Assembly: GCA_011037195.1 (NCBI GenBank)
Contig: JAAEAF010000658.1
Location: forward strand, 1-64,000
From: Triatoma infestans
Taxonomy: Eukaryota; Arthropoda; Insecta; Hemiptera; Reduviidae
Reading direction: 5' to 3'
DNA length: 64,000 bases
The notes below the pieces were generated by a model, which was given only the letters and a program-made list of their open reading frames with translations, had not been told where the DNA came from and did no database searches. Of this stretch, positions 11,640-23,029 are shown piece by piece; position 1 is the stretch's first letter; every line of letters starts with the position of its first letter. Position numbers and translations under genes: made by a program.

Positions 11640-11925
11640 CATTATTCGCAGAATTGACGTAAGGAATAAGGAGTTCCATTTAAATTTTTTTGTGGGTAAG
11701 TTGAGAAAATCAATCTTATTAATAAACCTAGAATTATTGGGCTAGTAGAATGCTCTCTATTTGTCATGTATGAAGTGCTTGAAGATTTCAAAGATTTCGT
11801 TAAGGCCAGCAGCAAACTTCTGACCGACAATTCCAAAATGGAATTAAAAATTACTTTCAAGAAAGTACCGCCTATGAAGAATTCAGGTTTTCAGATAAAA
11901 TGCAAGTGCATAAGATATTTTTTTT
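11640..11925 (+). other. Unrecognised open segment cut by a SINE
   Basis: A plus-strand frame, open from an ATG at 11766 and readable with stops further upstream, gives a charged, non-repetitive peptide with two cysteines near its end. It runs into the poly-T side of the SINE-like element at 11925. I recognise no family. It could be a decayed transposon protein; a minus-strand frame over the same bases is equally open. Confidence 0.2.
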
Positions 11926-12185
11926 TTTGGGCGCATCGACTGCCTTAGCCATTAGCGCCCCTTAAACATTACTTCTCTCTCTATCCGTGGCCACACGAGC
12001 TGGGGTGGCACATATTAATCTTATTTGGCATCCACCTCCAGTACTTTGCACAGCAAGGTAGGGTGGAGCACTAGGTTAAGACGATTCTTTCCACACATAC
12101 CCTCTTATACCATCGACCCTAACCGTCGAGGGCCAGTGTAGAATCTTATTTGTGCCATCCCTTATACTACTAAACTCCGTATATT
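11925..12185 (-). mobile_element. SINE-like retroposon, second type
   Basis: Read on the minus strand, the element ends in GGCGCTAATGGCTAAGGCAG followed by a GCGCCC stretch and an A-run (T-run at about 11919-11930 on plus). Its 3' end resembles the 3' end of the tRNA-derived SINE at 44.8, 57.8 and 63.1 kb (TAGCTATGGTCATTGGCGCC on plus), but the body (GTGGCACATATTAATC, GGGTGGAGCACTAGG) is different. I could not identify a tRNA-like A/B box pair in it. Confidence 0.5.
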
Positions 12186-12189
12186 TATA

Positions 12190-13035
12190 CAAAACCAAAA
12201 GCATTTTTATTTTATTTAGTTGAATTAGGTACATATTATCTCAACTTAGTATATGAGTATAAGGAGGCTATATAATGTATAAGCTAATTTGGATGTGCAG
12301 TACTTTTTACAAATATTCCTGCACACCCTTAATGGACTTATCCTTCAATAAACTAAACCTAATGGGGTTGAAATACTTTTATAAATTTTCTTTCAACCCC
12401 GACATGCAACCTATTCTAATCGTTCATTCCTTCATTCTCGCCAATAAATGCATTCACGCTAATAAATACATTCACACTAATAAATCTCAAGATATTATAA
12501 AAACCTTCAATATAAAATTCTTCAACCATAAAAGCTTGCAAGCATTTTTCATATTGTAATCTATTTTATAGACTGCAGAACCTACTTAAATATATAATTA
12601 CTATTTTCACTAGAGTTATTAACGGGAATTGAAATCAATAATTATTTATATTTTGTAAAAAAAATCATGTCACTACTTAGATTTTTATTTTTCGTCTTGA
12701 GAAATCATTTTCCTGGTTGACTAATGGCGTTCATCGCTGGATGACCGCCATTCACGACTGTCACGCCACATATATGTACATAAAATCTGTTTTACTTATT
12801 GTACCATTTCATGCAGTTGTAAATGTTCAATAAAAAAGTTATTAAAAAAAATAAAATAATAATTTTGTGATTTATATTTAGACGGGACTTTTACTTTCTA
12901 GTCAAACTGCCAAAAATCATACCAAGGATTATTTTTGAGACAAAATATATCTATCATAAATAACGGTTTTTCCATGAGAGGAAAATTTTTCTCTCAAAAA
13001 TAAAAATTTTATTTATTGACAAAGATAAGAAATTA
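12190..13035. other. No gene; possible LINE 3' end
   Basis: A 94-codon frame at 12275-12559 is Phe/Asn/Lys-rich and contains a small direct repeat (AATAAATGCATTCACGCT-like, three times at 12442-12485), so it is not convincing. At 12780-12860 a GTTTTACTTATTGTACCATT segment, an AATAAA and A-rich tail resemble the 3' end of a LINE in plus orientation. Confidence 0.3.
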
Positions 13036-13039
13036 TTGA

Positions 13040-13236
13040 GGGAAGGGATTAGCTCAGTGATAGCGCGCTGGACTAGCAACGCGGAGATCACGGGGTCGAA
13101 TCCAGCCGTGCTACTCTTAGATTTTCTCTTCCTAGGAGCCCCTACAGCTCACTGTCCGGTGATGGACAGTGTTGTCTGTAACGGCAGTGCACTGAGAAGG
13201 CTCCGGGCGCAAATGACCTCAGATGTTGAGACGCCT

Positions 13237-13271
<35 letters not shown>
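13040..13271 (+). mobile_element. tRNA-derived SINE with poly(A) tail
   Basis: The 5' part is tRNA-like. An A-box region ATTAGCTCAGTGATAG lies at 13048-13063 and a B box GGGTCGAATCC at 13093-13103, one base from the usual GGTTCGAATCC. An unrelated body follows, then an A-run at 13239-13271. The pol III promoter boxes, tRNA head and A-tail define a SINE mobilised by LINE machinery. The 67-codon open frame over it is not a gene. It is a close relative of the copy at 45251-45534 but lacks about 25 body bases (the GAGAGAACACTGTCCGGAGG part). Confidence 0.9.
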
Positions 13272-13274
<3 letters not shown>

Positions 13275-14110
13275 TGACTGTCGAAAAGACATACCTTACA
13301 GCAATTTTACATGCTGCGTCAAATGTAAACATGTTGATATTTTCCAGTTGATACGTTTTTGCCTAATTTTTCTTTGAAAACTTAGGAAAAAACAAATGAA
13401 AACAATCAAAAAGAGTTGGAACAATGGAAAATTTAGATGAACAAATACATGTATCTGAGCAACTATGTTTTTAAATTTTTTTTGAACACTAAAACTAAAA
13501 AATTCTGTTTTTTTTTTGAATGGATAAATTCAAATTAAAAGTTTTTGATGAATTTACAAAAAAATCAAATTCCCATGTTTTCTTCACTATGGGGGGAAAA
13601 AAATTAAACAACATCCTTTCGTTTCTCCAAAAATTAAATATCTATTATTGAAAAATACATAATTAATTAACTAAAACTAATCAAAATAAAAATGAGATGT
13701 TTATATGGCCATGGCCAGAAGAGTTTTTTAAAGAAAAAAGAATTCTTTGTTGCTCTACGTTTCCGGGGTACCATTGGCGCCCTTCTTCAGGAGCTGTGCA
13801 AAATTAATTGGAGAAAAGTTACATTATTGTACAATGATACCAGAATTTCCTACAATTAATACTTTGGTTTTAGAAATATTTATTTAATAAAATATCTTCT
13901 TTGTCTAAGAATATATTAAGAAGAATACCTTACGTTGACCACCAAATGAAGCAGGAGCACAATGATAATAAACGCAGAGAGAGAAACACACACACGCACA
14001 GCCCAGTCACTAAAAATATTCTTTTCATCCTCAGGAGGCCTCAAAACTGATATCTCCTTTTGAAAACTCAACCTCGAAAATTTGACACGATCGCAATAGT
14101 TCCCCATACA
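13272..14110 (-). other. AT-rich spacer ending in ENR head
   Basis: No gene is supported. A short GC-richer island at 13755-13795 (CGTTTCCGGGGTACCATTGG) has no match I recognise. An ENR head in minus orientation fills about 13970-14110 (CTCAAAACTGATATCTCC, then AAAATTTGACACGATCGCAA). Confidence 0.4.
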
Positions 14111-14790
14111 TCAGTAAAAGATTCTAAAAATTGATTACGGGGTTTTTATATATATATATATATATCAATCGATTAGATTCAATTCTAAACTGCCATTTCA
14201 AAATTTTATTGGGATTACTATAGTCTATACTTTAGTTTAAAGTATTAAGTGGCAACTAAATGTTTAGTTAAACTGTAAACTTGAAGACAATATTGTTAAT
14301 AATTGTAATTGTAATAAATTGCAGTAAAAGAAGTACGTGCATTTGTTATTTTCACACCTCTGGTTTTTTCCCCTTTAGTAATACAGCGTCTTGTTACGTT
14401 AAAGTGGGTCATAAACTGTATTAATAATAATAATAATTAATACAGCTTGTTATGCACGAAATTAATTAATTCTAGAACAGAACGCTAACAGCGCTGCTAA
14501 CGCGACTATAAAGCCATGTTAAAAAAAAATAATCTGGCAAAAAGTAGACACTTTCTGAAAGGCTAAACATTTCATAAGACTAAATTCTACCAATTTTACC
14601 ATGAAATATAAACAAACTACCTTCATTTTACTACAATTAGATAATTTTTTACTCTTTCTCTTAACCCCCTCCCTCCTCTATAGGAAGTATTATGATCGTG
14701 TCAAATTTTTGAATTTGAGTTTTACCGGAAATACATATTTTAAGGTTCCTGGGAACGGAAAAAACCGTTGGCCAGCGAATGGTCTCTATA
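14111..14790. other. No gene; ENR head at right end
   Basis: A (TA)n run lies at 14149-14165 and an AAT-repeat patch near 14423-14440. At 14655-14790 there is a plus-orientation ENR head (CTCTTAACCCC, then GTATTATGATCGTGTCAAAT and TTTACCGGAAATACATA). Confidence 0.45.
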
Positions 14791-15645
14791 TACAGGGGTC
14801 CCATTTAAACGGGCCACTTTTGAAATAACTCCTAAACGAAGCAAGATATCTAAAAAGTGAACATAACATTTGCTGAAGTATTTCGCTCTAGTTTACCATG
14901 GTGTAAATGTTTTTTTTTTTTAATTTTATTGTCACCTTACACCTTAAATCGGTGGTTAAAAGTGGTGATTTCCTTTTGCCCCTCCCCCAGTTTTACTACT
15001 GTATTGAAAACTATTAAAGAAATAAAAAAAAATGCCGTTAATTTCACTTCAATATTTCAAACCGTTGCTGAGATATTCAACCATAAAGATTCAATTTTCT
15101 TCATTTTTTTTGCCCTTATTTTTCTGTTTCCTAAACTAAAATTAAAAGTGGATTTTCTTATTAATTTCGAATAAATAAGAGAGTTCAAATGCTGTTAAAA
15201 ATTAAAAGCTATTTTAAAACAATAAGGGACTTAAAAAAACCGGTAAAACATCATTGAAACAAAACAATTTTCTAGTTTATTTACAAAAATCTATAAACAA
15301 AATATTTCCTATTTATTCAAAATGACTTCCTCGGCTTAAACGGCTCACGCGCAGTCGCTACCCAACATGTGAGGTTGCTAATCGTATCATGAGGGGAGAA
15401 ATAAATGAGATGTTCAGTAACGGCTGATTTTTTTTTTTTTCTAAATAAACTAGATAATTGTTTTGTTTTAATGATGTTTTACCTGATTTTTAGTCCCTTA
15501 TGTTTTTAAAATAGCTTCTAAGTTTTAACAGCATTTGAACTCATTCCAAATTAAGAAGAAAATCTATCATTATTCGAAATTATTATTATTCTTCTATTAT
15601 TTATTCGAAATTAACAAGAAAAGCCGCTTTTAATTTTAGTGTTTT
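14791..15645. mobile_element. Fold-back (inverted repeat) DNA element, partly truncated
   Basis: The left edge ACAGGGGTCCCATTTAAACG lies at 14791. Two inverted arms can be paired: about 15130-15295 and 15435-15640. For example, GTTCAAATGCTGTTAAAA at 15184 pairs with the reverse complement at about 15520-15540. The right outer end is missing and the next fold-back element begins directly after it. The 105-codon frame at 14857-15174 crosses the element and is Phe/Leu-rich, so I treat it as a shadow. A non-autonomous DNA transposon is likely; its superfamily is not clear. Confidence 0.65.
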
Positions 15646-15659
15646 ATTATATATATATA

Positions 15660-16517
15660 CAGGGTGTCCCAAGGTATATGGATAACGGCTTTTTCTCGGA
15701 AACTAAGATAGCTAGAAAAAAACTAAAAAAATACGTGTCCCCGTAGTTTGCAAATTTGTTTTGGTGCTTCCAGAAGCAAGATACACGCACCAACTTCATT
15801 TTTTTCAAATGGGGAGGTGTAGTTTTTATTTAAGAAATAGATTCCTCTATTTTTTGTAAGAAAAATTTACTTGAACGGTTTTTTTTCTTTGAGCAATATT
15901 TTACAAGTTATGAATGATAACATGATTCCTATAAGAAATTTCAAATGATATTATAACGGTTTTTTGATTGACTAAGAAGAAAAGACTATTTTATTATAAA
16001 TTTTACTCCTCATTAATTACAGATCTTGCTCGAACTGGCCTCCACCATTAGAGTTGTATTTCTTTGGTCGTAAGGTACAATTGGCAGGAAAAAGCATGTG
16101 TATGCATCTCTAATGGTGGGGGCCAGTTCGAGCAAGATCTCTAATTAATGAGGAGTAAAATTTATAATAAAATAGTACTTTTCTTCTTATTCAATCAAAA
16201 CACTGTTATAATATCATTTTGAAATTTCTTATAAGAATCATGTTTTCCTTTACAACTTGTAAAATATCACTCACAGAAAAAAAACCGTTCAAGTAAATTT
16301 TTCTTAGAGGAATCTATTTCTCAAATAAAAACCAGACCCCCCCCCATTTGAAAAAATGAAGTTGGTGCCTGTATCTCGCTTCTGGAAGCACCGAAACAAA
16401 TTTACAAATTAAATTTGGATTTCTAACAAAAAACTATGGGGACACGTATTTTTTAGTTTTTTTCTGTATCTTAGTTTCCGAGAAAAAGTCGTTATCCATA
16501 TACCTTGGGACACCCTG
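15660..16517. mobile_element. Long fold-back MITE, TA target site
   Basis: Termini are CAGGGTGTCCCAAGG at 15660 and its reverse complement ending at 16517, each flanked by TA (15658-15659 and 16518-16519). The arms are almost full length: 15660-16053 pairs with 16108-16517 around a spacer of about 54 bases, with scattered mismatches and small indels. The TA duplication fits a Tc1/mariner-type origin. No transposase is present. Frames of 88 codons or fewer inside are shadows. Transcribed, it would form a hairpin of nearly 400 base pairs. Confidence 0.9.
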
Positions 16518-16519
16518 TA

Positions 16520-18050
16520 TGTATAATAGTATAACAGCAGTAAGACAGAGTGCGCCTGCGTGTTTCACATGATTTTTTTTTATTGTGGATTTTCGGGCAC
16601 CTTTGAATTGTTTGAAATGGTTAATATCTCGGACGGGTAGTACTGATACTAATAGATGATGCCGAAAAAAACAAACAAACGGTGTATAGACAGATAGCAT
16701 CGCTTATGTTTATTTATATAATAAATTATTGTATTTTGTTTGTATATAAGCTGGCAGAAAAGTAAATTATGATCTAAAAAAAACATACATAGACATACAC
16801 ACACGCACACCTGTTGTACAGAAAAAGCAGTCCAATATAAGAACGTAATATTAAAATATTTCTAGTATTTGGGGGTATATTTCCCAAAGGAAATCACACC
16901 GACTGAAATATTTCTACTTGTATAGTTGAGGAAAAATCATTTTTTTTTTTTCACCGTATTTCTAAAAACTTGTTTACACCAAAAGAAATGATACCTACTA
17001 CATATTTCTGTTATAATCTTTAGCTTCAACCGAAATTATTCATACTAAAGAAATACGTTACTGTTGTGCGGATATTATAAATTAACTTATTACATAATTC
17101 AAACATTGGATGCAACAACGGGTTGTTCTAAAGTTATAAGAATATCTCCGCAAACACGCGGAGATAACAGAGTTACCTTATTATCTCCCAAAAGAAACAG
17201 ACGGAGAGTCCATATTGTGCAAGTATAAGCAATGAAACTTAAAGAATCAAAGGAAAAGCTTAAAACTCTGCTGAAAACTCTCGTGTGCAAATAGCATGAA
17301 GATTGTATTGTTGCAAATATGGGAGGTAATATGCAAAAATTGCTAGTATTCGACTGACTTAATTTCAACAAAAAAAAAAAAATAAATAAAATAAATTAAA
17401 GCATAAAAGAAGCAACTGTTTTATAAATTATAAATAAAAAAAAAAATTGAGGGTTTCGCTAGCGGTTAACTATAGGCTAATATCAGACCCCTATCACCAG
17501 TAATTCACAAATATATATCGTGCGACAACAACCAACCCCTGCACCTTCACTTGGGCGGGATTTTTGCTCTATTAGCGATTGTATCACAATTCATCACTCA
17601 TATTGCTTCTTTTTTTTCTTTCTCCGCATATTTATGGCAGGAGTTCAGTCTACTACTATTAAGAAAACAAAAACAAAAAAAAATGAAACGTTAATAGTCA
17701 CGTGAGCGCAAATGGACACGTGATAAAAACTCGAAGGACGGTATGTTGACGGCTGGTTAACGTTTAATATATGTTTCTTTATAAAAATGGCAGACGGTTA
17801 TTCTACTCATTAAAAGAGGTGAAAAAACCAATGGACAAAAAAATAAAATCGCTTACAGCCCCATGCGTCATGCTGAAAATGCAGCCTAATCACATATGCA
17901 TCGCTGAGTAACTGAGTCCGCCCCCCTACATATACATACATACGCAAAACACACAGGTCATAATGCATGAAATTCCCTTTAGCAACGTTAATTACTTTTT
18001 AGCTAACAAATTACTTAAACACTAAATGCGAATTAATTTTTACTTTCTCA
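16520..18050. other. No gene recognised
   Basis: AT-rich with many A/T homopolymers. Frames at 17099-17371 (minus) and 17520-17705 (plus) have no motif. A weak ENR-tail-like phrase (GTAAGACAGAGTGCG then GTGTTTCACATGA) is at 16538-16570. Confidence 0.4.
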
Positions 18051-18054
18051 CACT

Positions 18055-18322
18055 AAATCAAAAATCAAATTTTAGTTATCCAGTTTTCATCGGAAATACA
18101 TGCTTTTGTCTTTTCGTTTAACTCTATCAGAGAACAATAAGGTTTTGGTCAAAGTCGGTCAACAGGAAGTACCACTTTACTGAATAGATTTTTTTGGGTT
18201 TTCTCCAAAATGGCGGCTCCAATGATTTTCCATTTAACATTACATACAATTAGAGTCTCTTTTATTTGAAACATTTTTCGGGAAAAATTTATTTAAGGTT
18301 TTTGGAGGAGGGGTGGTGTAAT
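18055..18322 (+). repeat. ENR fragment, left of hAT-like MITE
   Basis: ENR phrases CATCGGAAATACATGCTTTT, GTCAACAGGAAGTACCACTT and a GGCTCCAATGATTTTC block. The same ENR unit resumes at 18729 (TTCTCTAAAGAGGCATTTCA), showing that the MITE between them inserted into it. Confidence 0.7.
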
Positions 18323-18728
18323 CAGCGCCCGCTCTAGCGGTTACGCCGTCCCGGACAAAAAGACAAATTGCCACCCCTTAAGAATATATATATATTTTTT
18401 TTGAGCAGATCTATGCATGTTCAAACACAAGCTGAAGCAACGATGCTAATGCTATGCTGTTCAGAATAGTATATGCATGTTCAAACAAGTTCAAACATCG
18501 TCCTTTACAAATTCTACGTTAATTTTTCAATAATAGTGTAAATATTTTTATCTTTTAGATATAAACAATATAATATATGCTACGCACTGTAAATTTTTGG
18601 CGAACGAAAAAATGATATGTGAAATTTTCTATTAATTAAGTATTTCACATCAATATTTTTCTCATACTTACAGCTAAAATAGCGCCCAGGACAAACGTTC
18701 AGGTTGCCCGACCCTACAGCGGGCGCTG
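18323..18728. mobile_element. hAT-like MITE inserted in ENR
   Basis: It begins CAGCGCCCGCT and ends AGCGGGCGCTG, an 11-bp terminal inverted repeat (one mismatch at most by eye). GC-rich ends surround an AT-rich centre. Flanking octamers GGTGTAAT and GATGTATG agree at only part of their positions, so an 8-bp target duplication is possible but decayed. CAG-starting short inverted ends fit the hAT superfamily. It is 406 bp and has no coding capacity. Confidence 0.65.
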
Positions 18729-18854
18729 GATGTATGCTTTTCTCTAAAGAGGCATTTCAGTTATTATATAACATTCTGCTATATAATAAGTTTCATCTAT
18801 ATAATATTAATTAGAACTAAAATCTTCTTCTTCTATCGTCTTAAAAAATTAAAA

Positions 18855-19045
18855 TTTTCTTCCTCGAAAGACCTTGACTTCCTCAACTACTGGCTCTCAC
18901 ACTTCTCTCACCAAAGCGACTTGTCTCCATCTTCTTACGCCCAGGCTCCTAACATCTTCTTCGGTATCATCTAGCCATCTTTTCCTCGGTCTTGCTTTCT
19001 TCCTTGCCCCTACCGAGTGTCCATCCTCACGATGTGAGGATAGAA
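18855..19045 (-). pseudogene. LINE C-terminal fragment (PRKRWLDD type)
   Basis: On the minus strand the translation reads K-A-R-P-R-K-R-W-L-D-D-T-E-E-D-V-R-S-L-G then R-R-W-R-Q-V-A, followed after one stop by a V-V-E-E-V segment. This is the well-known C-terminus of RT proteins in several animal LINE clades. It is short, and no RT domain adjoins it on this strand. The plus-strand 62-codon frame over it is a shadow. Confidence 0.75.
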
Positions 19046-19259
19046 TTAAAAACGCAAACTAAAATTGCGAGTTTAAAGGAACCAACGGGTTTCATTAAAT
19101 ACAGAGACCTATCATTTTTTTGTTTCAAACTTTTTTTCTGTGAAGTTCATTTGGGGGGGGTTTTTGGGGGAGGTGTATATTTATATTTTCCTCAAAAAAG
19201 TCGAAGACAAAAAAATGAAAGAAGAGCACTAAACATTTAGTAATAATAAATAAGAGTTT

Positions 19260-19690
19260 GAAAAAACATAGTCGGAACAAGAGAAGAAGAAATTTTAATA
19301 ATTGCCACAGACAGAGTGTTCCACAAGAAAATTAAACTGGCTGTCTGTAAAACAGTTTTCATTCCGACCCTCACAAATATTCGAGTGAATCGTGGACATT
19401 GACCTCAAAACACAGGTCCTCGTTACAAGCAACCGGAATGGTGGTACCTTAGAAAAATTTAGGGTAAAACAAGGAGGGATCCGGGTACTTAACGTCACCG
19501 TATGGAAGAACCTGAAAGTAAGACTTGCTATACAAGAATCTCAACTAGATAATTCGGCCATCTCATAAAAATAATTGGAAGAGAATAGCTTAGCCAGAAA
19601 GGCATATGACATGAAGGTCTCAGGTACGAGAAGAAGATAGAACGCTCTAGAAGAACATAGGAACAAGAAATTGTTCAAACTTGAGCCATT
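19260..19690 (+). pseudogene. LINE reverse-transcriptase C-terminal remnant
   Basis: The plus strand, across stops and frameshifts, gives K-K-I-K-L-A-V-C-K-T-V-F-I-P-T-L-T near 19325-19375, then E-S-W-T-L-T-S-K-H near 19390. Further on come A-R-K-A-Y-D-M-K-V-S-G-T-R-R near 19590-19630 and a short R-T-L-E-E-H-R end. These are the successive landmarks of the thumb/C-terminal region of Jockey/RTE-like RTs. It is badly broken and not functional. It may be of the same clade as the fragment at 18855, but on the opposite strand. Confidence 0.7.
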
Positions 19691-20140
19691 TTTGAGAAAA
19701 GGCAAAATAAAAAAAAAAAAATCAATCAATTCAGTAATTTTATACTTCCGGTTACTAATTTTTGAACCGAAACTTTAGTGACTTAGCCGGTAGTTTTAAC
19801 TAAATAGAATATTAAGATCAAGCTTTCTGAGATATTTTTGTGTTTTTGAAATATATTGTTCACTCATTCGCTAAAAACATTTATTTATTTTTTTTAAACT
19901 TTCACATGGGCGCAATATTTCTATTTATTAAACTTTAAGAGAGAGAGAGAGTGAGAGAGAAAAGCAAACAAACATGGAGGATGAGCAATGAAAAGAATGT
20001 AATATGAAACATAAATTACCAGGCGGCAATAAATTATTTTTAAAAAAGGACATATTAGAGGTCAGAGTTTCATCGGGTGTATTCCGTTGACACAAATATA
20101 TCTGTGAAGATACATTCGATAATCTGAAACAAGAGGAATT
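19691..20140. repeat. ENR fragment and (GA)n
   Basis: ENR blocks at 19691-19875 (AGCCATTTTTGAGAAA, TTATACTTCCGGTTACTAAT). A GA-rich run is at 19938-19961. Beyond 19970 nothing is recognised. Confidence 0.5.
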
Positions 20141-20159
20141 CATTTACTACTTATAAGAA

Positions 20160-20950
20160 GTGTTAGAAAGCAATATATAGAGACAAAGAAGATATAAGAA
20201 ATTAAATTTATTGTCTTTAAAAAGTAATTAATTTAGTTGGCATATTAAAGTAGTACTAATGAAATCCAGCGCATAAAGCTGCAAAATATTGAATTAAGTA
20301 ACTAAAAACTGTAGAAAGATATTTATAGAATTACTGGTTTCATTTTCACTTTAATATTTCATGTGGAAAAATAACCCACTTACAAGATACATTGTGGTGC
20401 AGTTCTGCAAGGTATAAAACACTTTCCCATTGTCTTCTCATCCCCATATCTGGGGGAATTTAATGCAGCACAAACTACAATATTTCTTTGGTTCTATTAT
20501 TACCTCCATTATTCATAAATTCACCACTTCCATGTTCGTTTCTCTTGCTGCTGGAAGAAAACTGGGATAATGTCGAATTTTTTTGAAATTGAGTTTTTAC
20601 CATAAATACTCAAAATATTGAAGTTCCTTGATTATGAAACAAAGTTATCACAATATAATGGCGTTTTTGAGGAGAGAAATTAGGTTTGATTAAATGAACG
20701 AGATATGCTGACACTAATATAATGTAGCTAAGTTTACACTAACTGCACCCGACTTTATAATGAAAATGATAGAATGAATGGTGAGAGTAGAGATATGACA
20801 CGATGCGATGACTGGTGTACAGTTGTAGTATATGATAGGTACTTTAGATAGATTCCCACTGGCTTATATACACAGGTTTCCCACTCTAGCCTGCCTAAGT
20901 CAGAGAGTAGTCTCTGTTAACCATAGAGGGTCTCTTTTCTCTCTGCTATG
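20160..20950. other. No gene recognised
   Basis: AT-rich. A segment at 20740-20945 (ATGAATGGTGAGAGTAGAG ... CACTCTAGCCTGCCTAAG) is more balanced in composition and may be a decayed LTR or gene scrap, but shows no domain. Confidence 0.35.
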
Positions 20951-21560
20951 GTTGCATTATCTTTGTGGTACTATTACACGCAATATCCCAAAAAAGTAAA
21001 TATTGCTCAAACGGTTTGCATTAAACTTTGCATACTAACTATACACATAAAAATCTTATTTTTTCCAGGATACTGCATGGGGAACTGCAAATTTTCCAAA
21101 AAAATGTGTCACTTCAGTCAAATATACTGTTTTATCAACTAATTCATTAAAGTATGTTAAATCCATTACTAGAATTCCACTTTTGAGGAAAATCGGATAA
21201 CCGGAAATGCGACTTTACAAAATTGGTTTCTAAGTTTTTCGGAATGTTTCTTGAAAACTGGTCCAACGATTTTTAATTTTCCCTTACTTCTGTAAGAGAA
21301 AGTATTGCGATCGTGTCATATTTTGGAAAAGTGAGTTTCCCCTGAGTCCAAAAAAAAATTTAGAAATTAGTCTGTCAGTGTGTCGTCAATATAACTCAAA
21401 TAAAAAAAAAAAATTGCTCCAACATCGATCAACCGGAAGTATCACTTTACCGAAGAAAAATTTTTAGTTTTCTGCGTGTTTCTCAAATTGGTATATTAAC
21501 TACCCATGTAAAGAACTATAACTTTTATTTGAAATATTTTTCAGAGAAAATTCATTTAAG
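20951..21560. repeat. ENR fragments
   Basis: ENR phrases in the plus orientation: GGATAACCGGAAATGCGACT, CTTCTGTAAGAGAAAGTATT, GCGATCGTGTCATATTTTGG and GATCAACCGGAAGTATCACT. At least two partial copies are joined at the CTCTTAC/GTAAGAG boundary type. Confidence 0.65.
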
Positions 21561-21574
21561 TATGTATCGTAGCG

Positions 21575-22777
21575 CGAAATCGGATGCATGGATCACTAAG
21601 AGGATGCATGGAACACTATTCGACGCGATGTCACAGAGTATTCTTTTGTACATGGCCGAGGATTTGTCAGTATCCAGATTTAATTGAGATTGGTCAACTG
21701 AAGTTTTTCAAACAATTGTTGCGATTGCCGCCCAATACTCCTAATGCTTATGTCCGCCTGGAAGCCAACCGCACTCATGTTTTGTGCAAAATCTTCAATA
21801 GAATGTATGGTTGGTGGATTAAATTGTTAAGTATGGCTGATTGGCAGCTGCAAAAATTATGTTATTTATGATGGTAGAAACAGTGGATACCCAAACAATG
21901 CCATTTAACTGGGCCCGTGAACTTAAGAAGCTTCTTAGTATAATAGGAGCCGAAGATATATGGATAAATCAAAACTTAGAGTTAATAGTAAAAAATGGAA
22001 AGAGTTCTGTAGAAAAACTAAAAAAATCACTTAGTAAGTATGGACATTCAAAAAGTCGTAAATTCTAATTTTAACTTATATTATAGAAATGTAAGCAGTT
22101 AAGGACTGTCTGAGAAATACATGGAACTCAATATACATATTAATAAAATAAGGTTAACACTTCAGCTGCGACTGACCAGTAAGAAAATCACTAAGATTAG
22201 TATCAATAATGATATCTTTAAATTTAATAGCGAAGATCTCTGTATTTATGTGATCTGAATCAGACAAATGATATTTGTTGTGGTGGTTGGTTCGGCAGAG
22301 CTGGAAAGCATCAGAGACATTTTCTGTGGTAGCCTGCTTCATTCTGTGGTCTTCGACCGGTTTCAGCCGTTCTCCCATCATCAGGATGCATTTGTCAGAC
22401 AGTGTGATAACACAGACTTGCATAGAGCAAATTCAAGTCAGTGTATAAACTGAATTTGCTCTGTGCAAGTCTGTGTTATCACACTGTCTGACAATCGCAT
22501 CCTGAAGATGGGCAAACGCCCGAAACCGGCCGAATACAACAAAATGAAGCAGGCTACCACGAAAAATGTCCCTGATACAGATGATATTCTACATTTCATA
22601 CTGGAGTGCCCTATATTCTCAATGTTTAGAAATGATTATTTCAGTAAATATTTATTGGTAAACAATACCAAAAAGGAAAATATTGAGCACATACTTGTAA
22701 TAGGAGATGAGCACAAAATTAATTATTTATATTTTTTCGTACAAAAATCACTTAAATTAAAAAACATTAATTTCTAG
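21575..22777 (+). pseudogene. LINE C-terminal coding remnant, split by a fold-back element
   Basis: Plus-strand frames 21584-21871 and 21841-22068 read as the C-terminal region of a non-LTR RT protein. Landmarks are L-K-F-F-K-Q-L-L-R-L-P-P-N-T-P-N then R-L-E-A-N-R-T-H, and N-W-A-R-E-L-K-K-L-L-S-I-I-G. The segment continues at about 22150-22255 (an L-R-L-T-S-K-K-I-T-K-I-S stretch then E-D-L-C-I-Y). After the fold-back insertion it resumes at 22589 with I-L-H-F-I-L-E-C-P-I-F-S-M-F-R-N-D-Y. The C...H...C arrangement spans the insertion. The frame stays open to the stop at 22775-22777. Frameshifts near 21850 and 22070 and a stop near 22255 make it a pseudogene, but divergence is moderate, so it is fairly recent. 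Confidence 0.75.
22276..22576. mobile_element. Asymmetric fold-back element with hammerhead-like arms, copy 2
   Basis: It starts TGTTGTGGTGGTTGGTTC and ends GTCCCTGAT. The arms (about 22308-22447 and 22448-22576) are mutually inverted, meeting almost without spacer, and the left end has about 33 extra bases. The 12-bp flanks ACAAATGATATT (22264-22275) and ACAGATGATATT (22577-22588) differ at one base. The insertion interrupts a LINE frame that can be followed on both sides, which fixes the element's borders. On the minus strand the left arm has the core CTGATGA; on the plus strand the right arm has CTGAAGA. Confidence 0.85.
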
Positions 22778-23025
22778 TTAATTTTATGTTTATTTCAACC
22801 TTAGGTTTTATTGCACAGTAATGTAAATATTTACATGAATTATATTTAATTTCTTTAAATCTTAAAATACTCTGAAATATTTCTGTTCTGTTATGTAAGA
22901 GTAAATTGTATATCTATTTTTGTTTTGTAAATCAAACTCCTTGCTATAACTTTTGTTTGTACAGTTTATATAAATTTTGTTTATGTGTGTATTTAGTTAA
23001 AGATACATATAGGTAGCATTTTGGG
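22778..23025 (+). other. Probable 3' UTR of the LINE remnant
   Basis: AT-rich sequence directly after the LINE stop codon, running up to a SINE. No other feature is seen. Confidence 0.4.
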
Positions 23026-23029
23026 AAGG

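Noticed and set aside
13040..13110. Functional tRNA gene
   Set aside because: A/B boxes are present but the head is fused to a non-tRNA body with an A-tail, cloverleaf pairing is imperfect, and copies are dispersed; it is a SINE head.
13036..13239. 67-codon open frame
   Set aside because: It is the translation of the tRNA-derived SINE; the related frame at 45185-45469 is the same artefact.
14857..15174. 105-codon plus-strand frame
   Set aside because: It lies in a fold-back element and is dominated by Phe, Leu, Ile and Lys from AT-rich DNA.
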